DNA from: Clostridia bacterium
GTDB lineage: Bacteria; Bacillota; Clostridia; Christensenellales; CAG-138
Reading direction: 5' to 3'
NCBI GenBank assembly: GCA_017514685.1
Contig: JAFWJN010000056.1
Coordinates: forward strand, 57,609 to 121,608
Length of the DNA: 64,000 nucleotides
Each line of letters starts with the position of its first letter. Within the stretch, counting starts at the first letter, position 1. Below the pieces are notes generated by a model, which had not been told where the DNA came from, did no database searches, and saw nothing but the letters and a program-made list of their open reading frames with translations. This document shows, one piece after another, positions 26,338-35,208 of the stretch. The position numbers were made by a program, and so were the translations under genes.

Positions 26338-27156
26338 TTATAGGGCTTCGATACGTTGCGTTAATTCGTCAAGCCAGTTTCCTTCATAGAGTTCAATCAT
26401 TCCTGCGTCACAGGCAGCAGCAAGCTTTGGTTCTATCGGAATGCGGCAAACAGTATCAATGTGATACTCTTTTGCAATTTCTTCAATATGACTGTCGCCA
26501 AACAAACTATGACGGTGACCGCATTCAGGACAGAGAAAATAAGAGTAGTTCTCAATAATGCCAAGCACAGGTATGTTCATCATATTTGCCATGTTAACAG
26601 CTTTTTTTACGATCATACCTACAAGTTCCTGCGGTGACGCAACAACAACGATTCCGTCGATTGGAAGCGACTGGAAGACGGTAAGAGGGACATCACCTGT
26701 TCCAGGAGGCATATCGACATACATGTAATCGACATCTTTCCAAATAACATCAGACCAGAATTGTTTTACTGTGCCTGCCAGAATCGGACCACGCCAGACA
26801 ACAGGGTCTGTTTCATTTTCCAATAAAAGATTGATTGACATCAGATCAATGCCAAGCTTGGTAGCAACAGGAAGAATGCCAAAGTCATTTCCAAGTGCCT
26901 TTTCGTGAACTCCAAAGGCATTTGGAATGGAAGGGCCGGTTATGTCAGCATCCAGAATTGCGGCATGATAACCGTTGCGCATGGAGTTGACCGCAAGCAT
27001 CGATGTGACAAGAGATTTTCCTACACCGCCTTTGCCGGACACAACAGCGATGACCTTTTTAACCGAGGACAGGTCATTCAACTTTTCATGAAAATCCGTT
27101 TTCCGTTCTGAACAGGATTGTGAGCAGGTACTGCAGTCATGGGTACAATCGCTCAT
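26338..27156 (-). CDS. mrp: Mrp/NBP35-family iron-sulfur carrier P-loop ATPase
   Basis: A 272-residue ATPase of the ParA/MinD group that holds and transfers Fe-S clusters. The deviant Walker A GKGGVGKS is at 41-48, with DADITGPSIP and DMPPGTGDVPL downstream and the CxxC cluster site in YFLCPECGHRH. The N-terminus has four extra cysteines (C4, C8, C11, C15), giving a second possible cluster as in NBP35-type members. A strong promoter lies upstream. It is followed by an aminotransferase and a membrane protein in one transcript. Confidence 0.93.
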   Translation of the reverse strand: MSDCTHDCSTCSQSCSERKTDFHEKLNDLSSVKKVIAVVSGKGGVGKSLVTSMLAVNSMRNGYHAAILDADITGPSIPNAFGVHEKALGNDFGILPVATKLGIDLMSINLLLENETDPVVWRGPILAGTVKQFWSDVIWKDVDYMYVDMPPGTGDVPLTVFQSLPIDGIVVVASPQELVGMIVKKAVNMANMMNIPVLGIIENYSYFLCPECGHRHSLFGDSHIEEIAKEYHIDTVCRIPIEPKLAAACDAGMIELYEGNWLDELTQRIEAL

Positions 27157-27180
27157 AATATTATCGTTTCCTTTCTGTAT

Positions 27181-27248
27181 TTATTGCTTGCTTGCAATAA
27201 AGTTGATTGCATGAGGATTCAAGGGGCGCGAATGAGATATGAATCCTC
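27181..27248. promoter_or_regulatory. mrp leader with two inverted repeats
   Basis: Between the predicted start of transcription (near 27250, minus strand) and mrp there are two inverted repeats: GAGGATTCA (27213-27221) with TGAATCCTC (27240-27248), a perfect nine-base pair, and TTATTGC (27181-27187) with GCAATAA (27194-27200). Either could be an operator or form RNA hairpins; no known motif fits. Confidence 0.45.
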
Positions 27249-27256
27249 AAAAAACC

Positions 27257-27284
27257 ATTATAACGCGCTATGAAAGAAAGTCAA
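27257..27284 (-). promoter_or_regulatory. Promoter of mrp
   Basis: On the minus strand TTGACT (27284-27279), a 16-base spacer and TATAAT (27262-27257). The -35 box overlaps the end of cobB. Confidence 0.8.
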
Positions 27285-28000
27285 TCCAGAATAAAGGATA
27301 GTGCTTCGCCGATTCGTTCATGAACACATAAGGTAGCCTCACGGTCCCGTGGAGTCGCTGAGAGATTGATTACAATTAATGAATCACCACGGAAATAGTC
27401 TATCAGACCGGCTGCGGGGTATACTGCAAGGGATGTACCACCCACAATCATGGTGTCCGCCTCCCGAATGGCACGGACAGAATCAGAAAGAACTTTGTTG
27501 TCAAGACTTTCACCGTATAAAACAACATCGGGCTTTATAATACCACCGCAATCACAAGTGGGAATGCCTTTCATTGACATAATCTGATCAAGAGAATAAA
27601 ACTTACGGCATTTTGTACAATGATTGCGGTAAATGCTGCCATGCAGTTCATACACGTTTTTACTTCCGGCTTTTTGGTGAAGACCATCAATGTTTTGTGT
27701 AATAACAGCATTCAGCTTTCCACAAGACTCAAGCTTTGCAAGAGCTTTATGTGCGTTATTTGGCTGAGCATCGGGATAGATCAGGAACTTTTTATAATAA
27801 TCATAAAAAATCTCAGGATAATCTTCAAAGAAATCGATTGAAAGGAGAGTTTCGGGTGGAACCCCATACGCCTTTACGGCTTTGAAAACACCGTCACTGG
27901 AACGAAAATCAGGAATGCCGCTTTCCGTGCTTAGCCCTGCGCCACCAAGGAAAGCGATGCGTTTGGACTTCTCAATTATGGTTTGTAAAGCAGTATTCAT
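27281..28000 (-). CDS. cobB: NAD-dependent protein deacylase (sirtuin)
   Basis: Sir2-family deacylase of 239 residues that removes acetyl or other acyl groups from lysines using NAD. It has GGAGLSTESGIPDFRS for NAD binding, TQNIDGLH with the catalytic His in ELHGS, and a structural zinc site CTKCRKF...CDCGG. The C-terminal NLSATPRD segment completes the NAD site. AAAGGAG precedes the start. The ftsZ terminator directly upstream suggests it has its own promoter, not clearly visible. Confidence 0.95.
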   Translation of the reverse strand: MNTALQTIIEKSKRIAFLGGAGLSTESGIPDFRSSDGVFKAVKAYGVPPETLLSIDFFEDYPEIFYDYYKKFLIYPDAQPNNAHKALAKLESCGKLNAVITQNIDGLHQKAGSKNVYELHGSIYRNHCTKCRKFYSLDQIMSMKGIPTCDCGGIIKPDVVLYGESLDNKVLSDSVRAIREADTMIVGGTSLAVYPAAGLIDYFRGDSLIVINLSATPRDREATLCVHERIGEALSFILD

Positions 28001-28044
28001 AGTAGCTCCTTTTCAATATTATGATTGAATAAAAAGATGAGAAT

Positions 28045-28079
28045 AAAAAAAAGAAGAGCAGATCAAAAATGATCTGCTC
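28045..28079 (-). terminator. Terminator after ftsZ
   Basis: Perfect ten-base-pair hairpin GAGCAGATCA / TGATCTGCTC with a four-base loop, followed on the minus strand by a T-rich run (complement of 28045-28055). Confidence 0.92.
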
Positions 28080-28087
28080 GTTACAGA

Positions 28088-29326
28088 TTATTTTCTGAGG
28101 AATGCAGGGATATCAAGTTTGTTTGCGGGACGATCGGTATAATCACGGCGCAAACCTGCAGATGGATCTATACGAACAGGCTCTTCGGCAGGCTTCGATT
28201 CAACAGGCTCGGACGCTTGGGATACAGGTTCACTGTAGGAACGTGAGAAAGCATTCCCTGACGGGGCAGGTCTCTTGGAAGAGAAGATGAAGGATGGTTC
28301 AGACACAGGACCTGCAGGAGACGGACGGCGTGGTTGTGTGGACCCAAGCTGGAGATCATCCGCGGTTTTGGCAGCTTCAGACTCAAAACCTGTCGCGATA
28401 ACAGTGATCCTCAATGCATCGCCCATACTCTCATCAATATCAGCACCGAAGATGATATTGGCTTCCGGATCAGCTTTTTCAGCAACTATACCGGCGGCTT
28501 CATTTACTTCGAGCAGGCTGAGATCGGTTCCGCCGGTGATGTTCATCAAAATACCTTTGGCACCGTTGATAGAGGTCTCAAGAAGCGGACTCTCAACTGC
28601 CTGTTTGGCGGCTTCGGTAGCACGTGTTTCACCAACCGCGGATCCGATACCCATATGGGCAAGACCTTTATCTTTCATGATGGTCTTCACATCCGCGAAA
28701 TCAAGATTGATCATGGCGGGAACAGCAATCAGATCAGAGATACCCTGGATACCTTGACGGAGAACATCGTCAGCAACACGAAGAGCATCGGGAAGGCTTG
28801 CTTTACCGACAAGAGAAATCAGTTTGTCATTCGGAATGGTGATGAGAGTATCGACAGCAGGCTTTAACGCAGCAATACCGGCTTCTGCATTACGCATACG
28901 GACTCTTCCTTCGAAGGTGAAAGGCTTTGTTACAACACCAACTGTAAGAATGCCCATGTCCTTCGCGCATTTTGCGATGACTGCCGCTGCACCGGTGCCG
29001 GTACCGCCGCCCATACCGCAAGTGATAAATGCCATATCAGTTCCGCGAAGAGCTTCTTCAATCAGTTCAAGACTTTCTTCTGCAGCCTTTTTACCGATTT
29101 CAGGATCTGCACCGGCACCCAGGCCTTTTGTCAGTTTTTCACCAATCTGAATCTTCTTCTGTCCGGCGCTCATAGAAAGAGCTTGCTTATCAGTATTGAC
29201 GGCAATGAATTCTACACCGCGCAGCCCGTATTGAACCATGCGGTTAACGGCATTACAGCCTGCGCCGCCGATACCGATGACACGAATCTGAGCAAAATTG
29301 GTATTGTCTAAGTCTTGTTCGAACAT
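28088..29326 (-). CDS. ftsZ: Cell division protein FtsZ
   Basis: Tubulin-like GTPase that builds the division ring. The signature GGGTGTGAA is at 106-114, the synergy loop ([11 protein letters not shown]) supplies the catalytic aspartate, and a variable Pro/Ser/Glu-rich linker (about 325-400) leads to the conserved C-terminal peptide LDIPAFLRK that binds FtsA. The 412-residue length is normal. It is directly downstream of ftsA, separated by 19 bases, with GGGGG as ribosome site, and ends with its own terminator. Confidence 0.98.
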   Translation of the reverse strand: MFEQDLDNTNFAQIRVIGIGGAGCNAVNRMVQYGLRGVEFIAVNTDKQALSMSAGQKKIQIGEKLTKGLGAGADPEIGKKAAEESLELIEEALRGTDMAFITCGMGGGTGTGAAAVIAKCAKDMGILTVGVVTKPFTFEGRVRMRNAEAGIAALKPAVDTLITIPNDKLISLVGKASLPDALRVADDVLRQGIQGISDLIAVPAMINLDFADVKTIMKDKGLAHMGIGSAVGETRATEAAKQAVESPLLETSINGAKGILMNITGGTDLSLLEVNEAAGIVAEKADPEANIIFGADIDESMGDALRITVIATGFESEAAKTADDLQLGSTQPRRPSPAGPVSEPSFIFSSKRPAPSGNAFSRSYSEPVSQASEPVESKPAEEPVRIDPSAGLRRDYTDRPANKLDIPAFLRK

Positions 29327-29345
29327 GGTAAATCCCCCTAAAAAG

Positions 29346-30545
29346 TTATTTGGTAAAGAAGTTTTTGAGTTTTATTAAGAATGATTCTCCATCATTATTA
29401 CTGGATTTACGAGGAGTTTCATCTCTAAGCCTGTTTTCATGTAATACAAAGTATAACGCACCAAAAGCGCTGCAGTAATTAGGAGAACTGAGCCGCGGCG
29501 TCCACGGCATATCCCGCTTAATCTGCATGTTGAGCCTTTTCTTCAGAAAATCCAATGAGCCACGCATCATCAGCAAACCACCGCCGGAAAGATACACAAT
29601 AGGTTTCGCCTCTATATTAACAGAAAGCTTCACCATTTCGTCATAAATCAAATCAGCCAGCTCCGCAGCACGAGCTTCAATAATATAGGCGATCGTACTG
29701 TTAGGAACACGCTTTGATTCAGTATCTGTACGAAGGATTTCTGTTTTATCGCCATAATCAAGTGAAAAAACAAATCTCCGCTTCGCTTGCTCAGCAGATT
29801 CCCTTGTTACATCCAATCCGAATGCAAGATCAGAAGCGAACTGATAACCTCCAACCGGAATGGAGGAGAGTGCTGTAAGAGCGTTTCCTTCTATAATACA
29901 GATATCAGTCTGGCGATATCCGACATCAATCAGAACTGCCGGGCGAACGCGTTCATGATCGGGAATCAGCATTAGTGCTTCTCCCAACATGGAATTAACG
30001 CACATTCCAATCTCCACATTGATATCTTCCAGAATATCTTCAATCGTATTGATGTATTCTTTCTTCACAAAAGTATGGGAGATCAGAGCGGAAATTTCTT
30101 CTGTTTCAATTCCGACTGGGAGTTCTACAGAAGATGTTCCGTCTACCAGAAAGAAGATTGGAGTGCTGTGAATCAGAGAATATTCTTCAGGCTTTTCCAT
30201 TTTCTGGTAGGATTTTACTATAAGTTCTTCTATATCGTCAGACTCTACGATACGGGAACGATCCCCGAAAGATAAAGTAACATCAGAAAGTTTGATCTTC
30301 AAAAATCCGGGCGGAACCGTTAAAGCTATATCACGGATCCGCATGTGTGCTTCCTGCTCAGCTTTTTGAAGCACATCAATAATCGCATCATGAAGACTCT
30401 GCTTGTCAGTGAATTCTCCGTCTAATATGGACTCACACGAAGCAGTTCCGACCCCGTGAATGATGATACCATCACGATCGGAAATGTTTCCGCACAGACA
30501 AACAACTTTTGAACTTCCTATATCTAAAACCGCAGTTGGTTTCAT
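29346..30545 (-). CDS. ftsA: Cell division protein FtsA
   Basis: Actin-like ATPase that links FtsZ to the membrane. The N-terminal [13 protein letters not shown] phosphate-binding loop, the [15 protein letters not shown] phosphate 2 motif and [12 protein letters not shown] adenosine motif are present. The C-terminus carries a short amphipathic helix ([13 protein letters not shown]), the membrane-targeting sequence. GGAGG lies 5 bases before the ATG at 30545; the in-frame ATG at 30557 overlaps that site. It forms a two-gene unit with ftsZ, away from the usual mur/fts cluster. Confidence 0.93.
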   Translation of the reverse strand: MKPTAVLDIGSSKVVCLCGNISDRDGIIIHGVGTASCESILDGEFTDKQSLHDAIIDVLQKAEQEAHMRIRDIALTVPPGFLKIKLSDVTLSFGDRSRIVESDDIEELIVKSYQKMEKPEEYSLIHSTPIFFLVDGTSSVELPVGIETEEISALISHTFVKKEYINTIEDILEDINVEIGMCVNSMLGEALMLIPDHERVRPAVLIDVGYRQTDICIIEGNALTALSSIPVGGYQFASDLAFGLDVTRESAEQAKRRFVFSLDYGDKTEILRTDTESKRVPNSTIAYIIEARAAELADLIYDEMVKLSVNIEAKPIVYLSGGGLLMMRGSLDFLKKRLNMQIKRDMPWTPRLSSPNYCSAFGALYFVLHENRLRDETPRKSSNNDGESFLIKLKNFFTK

Positions 30546-30569
30546 AAGAGCCTCCATATAATCAGAGTA

Positions 30570-30598
30570 ATTATATCAAATGAAAAAGAGTATCGCAA
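30570..30598 (-). promoter_or_regulatory. Promoter of ftsA-ftsZ
   Basis: On the minus strand TTGCGA (30598-30593), a 17-base spacer and TATAAT (30575-30570), about 25 bases before the ftsA start. The 200 bases between this and the hydrolase promoter hold no gene that I can see. Confidence 0.8.
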
Positions 30599-30800
30599 CT
30601 GCAATTTGAGACATAATCTGTTCTCTTTTCATATTTTAACAGAAAATATTGAACGAAATGCAACGGAAATGAGGAATATTTAAGAAATTAATAAATGAGC
30701 CACAATGATAAACAGAGAACTTATATAGATTCTTTATAATTTTGCTCGATAGTAATAACAAGCTGAAAAAGCAATAAAAATGAGATGGTCGGCTCTTGGT

Positions 30801-30829
30801 TTGCAATCTTTATAAATCCGTGATATCAT
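30801..30829 (+). promoter_or_regulatory. Promoter of the alpha/beta hydrolase gene, close to its ATG
   Basis: TTGCAA at 30801-30806, a 17-base spacer, TATCAT at 30824-30829 preceded by TGA (extended -10). The ATG at 30837 is at or next to the predicted transcription start, leaving no room for a Shine-Dalgarno. Confidence 0.65.
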
Positions 30830-30836
30830 ACATCAT

Positions 30837-31703
30837 ATGGCAAAGAGTAACTCCCAAGAGAACAACAGGATATGGAAGGCTGTAAAGAAAGCAGGACTGC
30901 TGGTGCTGCTTATAATTGCTGCGAATCAGCTGATCTATGCTGCAATTGTACCTGTCATTTTTTTCCATGCAGGCTTTTCTGAAGACAGCTATAAGGTGCT
31001 TGAATCGAAAGATGATACCTCTGAAATCCACATTGCCGGACAAGATCCGGATGCGGACCTGTATGGGTGGAGAGCGGGAAAAAATGAGAAACGTATTTTG
31101 CTCTACTTTGGCGGTGATAGTGTAGACACCAGTAAATGGCTTGAAGAAGTTTATCAGTATTCAGACAGCAGTTTTTTCGAACCGTTCACTTTGCTGACTG
31201 TTGATTATCCGACATTTGGAAAAAGTCGCGGCATCATCAGTGAGAGCAAATTTTATCGAACAGCGGAAAGGCTATATAATTACGCGATAGAAAAGTATCC
31301 TGATGCGAAAATATATGCAATGGGTTACAGTATCGGGGCTTCAGCGGCGCTGCAGCTTTCTACAAATGTTTCTTTGGATGGTCTCATTCTTGTAGCACCG
31401 ATGTATGATGGTACAACTATGTACTTTCCTCGAGGATCGCTTTTACATGACACTTTCGAACAAATTGCGACTGTACAGATGCAAAATGATGAATATGCAA
31501 AAAACAGTTATTCGAACTGCCTGGTGATAGCAAGCAAAACGGACCGAATGACAAAACTTGATGATATCAATGCACTTTGTGATTTGTTCCAAACGAAACC
31601 TGATATCTTCATTTTAGAAGCATGCGGACATGGGGAATATTGGAAGCAGAGCGATACATATTCTGCTGTAACAAACTATTTTGATGCCGAAACTATAGAA
31701 TGA
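30837..31703 (+). CDS. Membrane-anchored alpha/beta hydrolase
   Basis: A 288-residue protein with one N-terminal transmembrane helix (about 19-41) and an extracytoplasmic alpha/beta-hydrolase domain of the serine aminopeptidase S33 kind. The nucleophile elbow is GYSIGAS (Ser165), the acid is likely Asp236 in SKTDRM and the base His265 in ACGHGEYW; DYPTFGKSRG lies in the oxyanion region. Related proteins have unknown substrates. No Shine-Dalgarno precedes the ATG, which lies 7 bases after a -10 box, so the mRNA may be leaderless. It is transcribed divergently from ftsA and stands alone before the prmA promoter. Confidence 0.85.
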   Translation: MAKSNSQENNRIWKAVKKAGLLVLLIIAANQLIYAAIVPVIFFHAGFSEDSYKVLESKDDTSEIHIAGQDPDADLYGWRAGKNEKRILLYFGGDSVDTSKWLEEVYQYSDSSFFEPFTLLTVDYPTFGKSRGIISESKFYRTAERLYNYAIEKYPDAKIYAMGYSIGASAALQLSTNVSLDGLILVAPMYDGTTMYFPRGSLLHDTFEQIATVQMQNDEYAKNSYSNCLVIASKTDRMTKLDDINALCDLFQTKPDIFILEACGHGEYWKQSDTYSAVTNYFDAETIE

Positions 31704-31770
31704 TAAATGCTTGGAATTCCAGCATATCTTATAGCTTGTAGAGTGACAGAATCCTGCGGCAATTTGATAA

Positions 31771-31799
31771 TTGACACATTGGGAAACAGCGAATATTAT
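31771..31799 (+). promoter_or_regulatory. Promoter of prmA-rsmE-mtaB-hit
   Basis: TTGACA at 31771-31776, a 17-base spacer and TATTAT at 31794-31799, about 50 bases before prmA. Confidence 0.85.
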
Positions 31800-31848
31800 T
31801 ATATCCTGATGTAATGATAAATTCCAAAGTAAGAAGGCTTATAAAATT

Positions 31849-32805
31849 ATGAAATGGTTGGAAATAACGGTATACACGACAGATGAAGGAATCGAACCGG
31901 TATCAGCTGCACTTACAGGAGCCGGCATCAACGGATTGTCCATCGAGGAAAGTCATGAAGCTGCTTTTGCCTTCCTGAAAGAAGCCGCTGTTTTCTGGGA
32001 CTTTGCCGACATGGATAAGATCGGTACGGATACGCCCTGCGTAAAAGGTTATGTTGCTGACTGTGAAGAGAATCTTCAGCTTGTTGAGCGGGCTAAAAAA
32101 GCAATTTCACGGCTGAGAAATATGGATTTGGGGTTCGATGTCGGATCTTTGGCGGTAACGGTTGTCTCTGTTGATGAGGAAGACTGGGCAAACAACTGGA
32201 AGAAATATTATAAACCTTTGAATATTGGGGATCGACTTCTCGTACTTCCGTCATGGGAACCTCAGCCGGTTACAGATCGCATCGTTTTAAAACTGGATCC
32301 GGGAATGGCCTTTGGGACCGGCGCACATCATACGACAAGAATGTGTCTGGAGTTTCTGGAAAAGACAGTAAAGAAAAATGATGAGATGCTTGATCTCGGT
32401 TGTGGAAGCGGGATTCTTTCAATTGCTTCTATTCTGCTTGGGGCTAAGAGTGCAATTGCGGTGGATATCGATCCGATTGCGGAGAAAATAGCTGTTGAAA
32501 ATGCTGAAATGAACGATATCGACAGTAAGGTGTTTACTGTTCTGATTGGAAACATACTTTCCGATTCCAATCTGCAGAATCGAATTAAGGGAAAATATCA
32601 GATAGTTGCTGCCAATATAGTTGCGGATGTCATTATTCCAATAGCGCCGATTGCTAAACAAATGCTGGCTGAGGGAGGATGGTTTATCACTTCCGGAATA
32701 ATAGACGACAGGGTAGAGGATGTAAAGCGTGCGCTTGTGAAGAACGGCTTTACAATAGAATCACATACAGCAGCCGATAGCTGGAACGCATTTCTGTGTA
32801 AATAA
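31849..32805 (+). CDS. prmA: Ribosomal protein L11 methyltransferase
   Basis: SAM-dependent enzyme of 318 residues that trimethylates lysines and the N-terminus of ribosomal protein L11. An N-terminal L11-recognition domain (1-110) is followed by the Rossmann methyltransferase domain with DPGMAFGTGAHHTTRMCL, DLGCGSGILSIAS and the catalytic-loop region NIVADVI. It is followed after 3 bases by rsmE, the standard Firmicute gene pair. Confidence 0.96.
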   Translation: MKWLEITVYTTDEGIEPVSAALTGAGINGLSIEESHEAAFAFLKEAAVFWDFADMDKIGTDTPCVKGYVADCEENLQLVERAKKAISRLRNMDLGFDVGSLAVTVVSVDEEDWANNWKKYYKPLNIGDRLLVLPSWEPQPVTDRIVLKLDPGMAFGTGAHHTTRMCLEFLEKTVKKNDEMLDLGCGSGILSIASILLGAKSAIAVDIDPIAEKIAVENAEMNDIDSKVFTVLIGNILSDSNLQNRIKGKYQIVAANIVADVIIPIAPIAKQMLAEGGWFITSGIIDDRVEDVKRALVKNGFTIESHTAADSWNAFLCK

Positions 32806-32808
32806 AAG

Positions 32809-33522
32809 ATGCATCGTTTCTTTGTTGAACAAATAAATCCTGTTACCAAAGTTACGGGAGATGATGTAAAACATATCACCCGTGTACTTCGCTTGCAAAA
32901 AGGTGATGTGGTAACACTATGTGATGGAAAGGGATTTGAATGTCAGGCAACGTTATCGGAGTGCGACAAGAATGCTGTTATCTTTCTTTGTGATCAAATG
33001 ATTCCGAGTCAAAGTGAGCCCCATACAAAGATTACCCTCTTTCAAGGCCTGCCTAAATCAGGAAAAATGGAGTTGATCATACAGAAGTGCGTTGAGCTTG
33101 GAGTATATGAAATTGTTCCGGTGCTGACAGAACGTTGTGTAGTCCAGCCAAAGGAATCTTTTTCGGGCAGAATCGAAAGATGGCAGCGAGTTTCCGAAGA
33201 AGCTGCAAAACAGAGCCGAAGGGGTTATATTCCTAAAGTTGCTGCCCTTAACAAATTGCCAGATCTGGCATTTGAAAAATATGATCTTGTCCTGGTTGCT
33301 TATGAGAATGAGACCATGACTACTTTAAAATCGGTTCTCAGATCTTTTTCCGGAAACAGCGCAGCTGTTTTGATTGGTCCGGAAGGAGGGTTCTCTGAAT
33401 CTGAGATTGCTTTGCTGAAAAACCGAGGAGTTGTTTCAGTTACTCTTGGAAATCGTATTTTAAGGACCGAAACAGCAGGGATGACTCTTCTTGCACAGTT
33501 TTTATATGAGGTTGAATCATGA
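32809..33522 (+). CDS. rsmE: 16S rRNA m3U1498 methyltransferase
   Basis: SPOUT-family methyltransferase of 237 residues acting on U1498 in 16S rRNA. It has an N-terminal PUA-like domain (MHRFFVEQI...HITRVLRLQKGD) and the knotted C-terminal domain with IGPEGGFSESE and LGNRILRTETA for SAM binding. No Shine-Dalgarno is visible in the few bases after prmA, so translation is probably coupled. It overlaps mtaB by ATGA. Confidence 0.96.
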   Translation: MHRFFVEQINPVTKVTGDDVKHITRVLRLQKGDVVTLCDGKGFECQATLSECDKNAVIFLCDQMIPSQSEPHTKITLFQGLPKSGKMELIIQKCVELGVYEIVPVLTERCVVQPKESFSGRIERWQRVSEEAAKQSRRGYIPKVAALNKLPDLAFEKYDLVLVAYENETMTTLKSVLRSFSGNSAAVLIGPEGGFSESEIALLKNRGVVSVTLGNRILRTETAGMTLLAQFLYEVES

Positions 33523-34778
33523 GGGTCGCATTTTGCACATTAGGCTGTAAAGTCAATCATTATGAATCACAGGCTATGGAAGAGCTTTTCCGAAAGGCCG
33601 GTTATACGGTTGTTCCTTTTAGCGAAGAAGCCGATATTTATATCGTAAATACTTGTACTGTTACCCAGATCAGTGATAAAAAATCCAGGCAAATGCTTTC
33701 AAGAGCACATCAAAAAGCACCGAACGCGTTGATTGTTGCTGTAGGCTGCTACGCAGAGGTAGCCAAAGAAAAAGTATCTGCACTGCAGGGCGTTTCCGTA
33801 GTAATCGGTACAGAGGGCAGAAAAGATATTGTTCAAATTTGTGAGAGAGCGTTAAAAGGACAGGCACAGCCATCATATCCTGCACCATTCCAAAGAACCG
33901 AATTCGAAGAACTGAGCGCAATTCATGACAGCAGAACCAGAGCTGTTCTGAAAATACAGGATGGCTGTACAAGTTTCTGCTCCTACTGTATCATTCCCTT
34001 CGCGAGAGGAAGATTACGTTCACGCACCATGGAGAGCTGCAGAGCAGAACTGACAAGACTTGCCGATTCGGGATATAAAGAAATTGTTCTGACCGGAATA
34101 CAACTGACTGCATACGGAAAGGATCTGGAAGATCATCCAACATTAAACGACGTGATCTTATTAGCTGACAGCATACCCGGGATTGAGAGAATCCGGCTTG
34201 GATCTTTAGAACCGAGTTTTATTGATGAACGCTTTATCCAAACTGCGCTCAAATCAAAGTCACTATGCCATCAGTTTCATCTTTCGCTTCAGAGCGGCTG
34301 TGATTCCGTGCTCTTACGAATGAACAGAGGCTATACAACTGCGGACTACAGGAAAGCTGTCACACTTTTGGAACAGGCTTTTGATGATACGGCAATTACC
34401 ACGGATGTGATAGCGGGTTTTGTAGGTGAAACCGAAGAAGAATTTAAACAAACCAAAACTTTTCTTTCTGAAATCGGATTTGCAAGAATACATGTGTTTC
34501 CATATTCAAAAAGGGATGGAACAAGAGCGGCAAAAATGCCTGGCCATTTGCAAAAATCGGTAAAAGAAGAACGTGCGAAAGAACTCATTGAATTAGGACA
34601 TAATTTGGAAATGGAATATGTGCATTCAATGATCGGCAAAAAGGTTGATGTCCTGATGGAAGACGACGGGACTGGATATACCGGAAATTATGTTCGCGTA
34701 AAATGTGAAGGTATGCCGGGAGAGATGAAGACTGTTACAATTTATGACCAAATTGATACGATTGCACTAGGAAAATAG
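33519..34778 (+). CDS. mtaB: tRNA t6A37 methylthiotransferase
   Basis: Radical SAM enzyme converting t6A to ms2t6A at position 37 of tRNAs that read ANN codons. The 419 residues comprise the N-terminal UPF0004 domain (FCTLGCKVNHYESQAM, NTCTVT, VGCYAE, three cluster Cys), the radical SAM core with DGCTSFCSYCIIPFARG, and a C-terminal TRAM domain (about 355-419). The CKVN motif and length separate it from MiaB and RimO. It overlaps rsmE by 4 bases. Confidence 0.95.
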   Translation: MRVAFCTLGCKVNHYESQAMEELFRKAGYTVVPFSEEADIYIVNTCTVTQISDKKSRQMLSRAHQKAPNALIVAVGCYAEVAKEKVSALQGVSVVIGTEGRKDIVQICERALKGQAQPSYPAPFQRTEFEELSAIHDSRTRAVLKIQDGCTSFCSYCIIPFARGRLRSRTMESCRAELTRLADSGYKEIVLTGIQLTAYGKDLEDHPTLNDVILLADSIPGIERIRLGSLEPSFIDERFIQTALKSKSLCHQFHLSLQSGCDSVLLRMNRGYTTADYRKAVTLLEQAFDDTAITTDVIAGFVGETEEEFKQTKTFLSEIGFARIHVFPYSKRDGTRAAKMPGHLQKSVKEERAKELIELGHNLEMEYVHSMIGKKVDVLMEDDGTGYTGNYVRVKCEGMPGEMKTVTIYDQIDTIALGK

Positions 34779-34787
34779 GAGGTAGTT

Positions 34788-35123
34788 ATGTGCTTATTCT
34801 GCGAAATTGCGAAAGGAACTATTCCATCTAAAATTGCGTTTCAAGACGAAACGGTCGTTGCTTTTCATGATATCGCTCCCCAGGCTCCGGTTCATGTGTT
34901 GATTATTCCGAGAAAACATATAGAGAGTGCACAGGCATTGACAATGGAAGATAATGATCTGCTTTGCCATATGTTCGAAGTGGCAAGAAAGCTGGCTGCT
35001 GAACTTGGAGTTGCTGATTCAGGATACAGATTGATCACCAATATAGGGAAAGATGCAGGGCAAAGTGTTGCTCATCTTCATTTGCATCTGATTGGTGGAA
35101 AAACCCTGAATTGGAACAATTAA
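34788..35123 (+). CDS. HIT-family (HinT-like) nucleotide hydrolase
   Basis: A 111-residue histidine-triad protein with the catalytic HLHLHLIGG motif near residue 100 and the N-terminal CLFCEIAKGTIPSK region typical of HinT, a purine nucleoside phosphoramidase. Biological substrate is not defined. AGGAGG precedes the start. It ends the prmA operon. Confidence 0.95.
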   Translation: MCLFCEIAKGTIPSKIAFQDETVVAFHDIAPQAPVHVLIIPRKHIESAQALTMEDNDLLCHMFEVARKLAAELGVADSGYRLITNIGKDAGQSVAHLHLHLIGGKTLNWNN

Positions 35124-35143
35124 TGAATTTATCATTGATTTCA

Positions 35144-35172
35144 TTGCCAAGAGGAAACGGCAAATATATAAT
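35144..35172 (+). promoter_or_regulatory. Promoter of murC
   Basis: TTGCCA at 35144-35149, a 17-base spacer and TATAAT at 35167-35172, 36 bases before the murC ATG. Confidence 0.85.
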
Positions 35173-35208
35173 CGCTTTAGAAATTTTAATTCAAGAAGGA
35201 CAGTTTGA

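Noticed and set aside
28275-28867. Two overlapping open frames (160 and 177 codons) on the plus strand
   Set aside because: Both are shadows opposite ftsZ, whose motifs are unambiguous.
31709-31727. Palindrome TGGAATTCCA flanked by ATGCT and GCAT after the hydrolase gene as a terminator
   Set aside because: There is no T run after it and the arms need a bulge; it may be chance.
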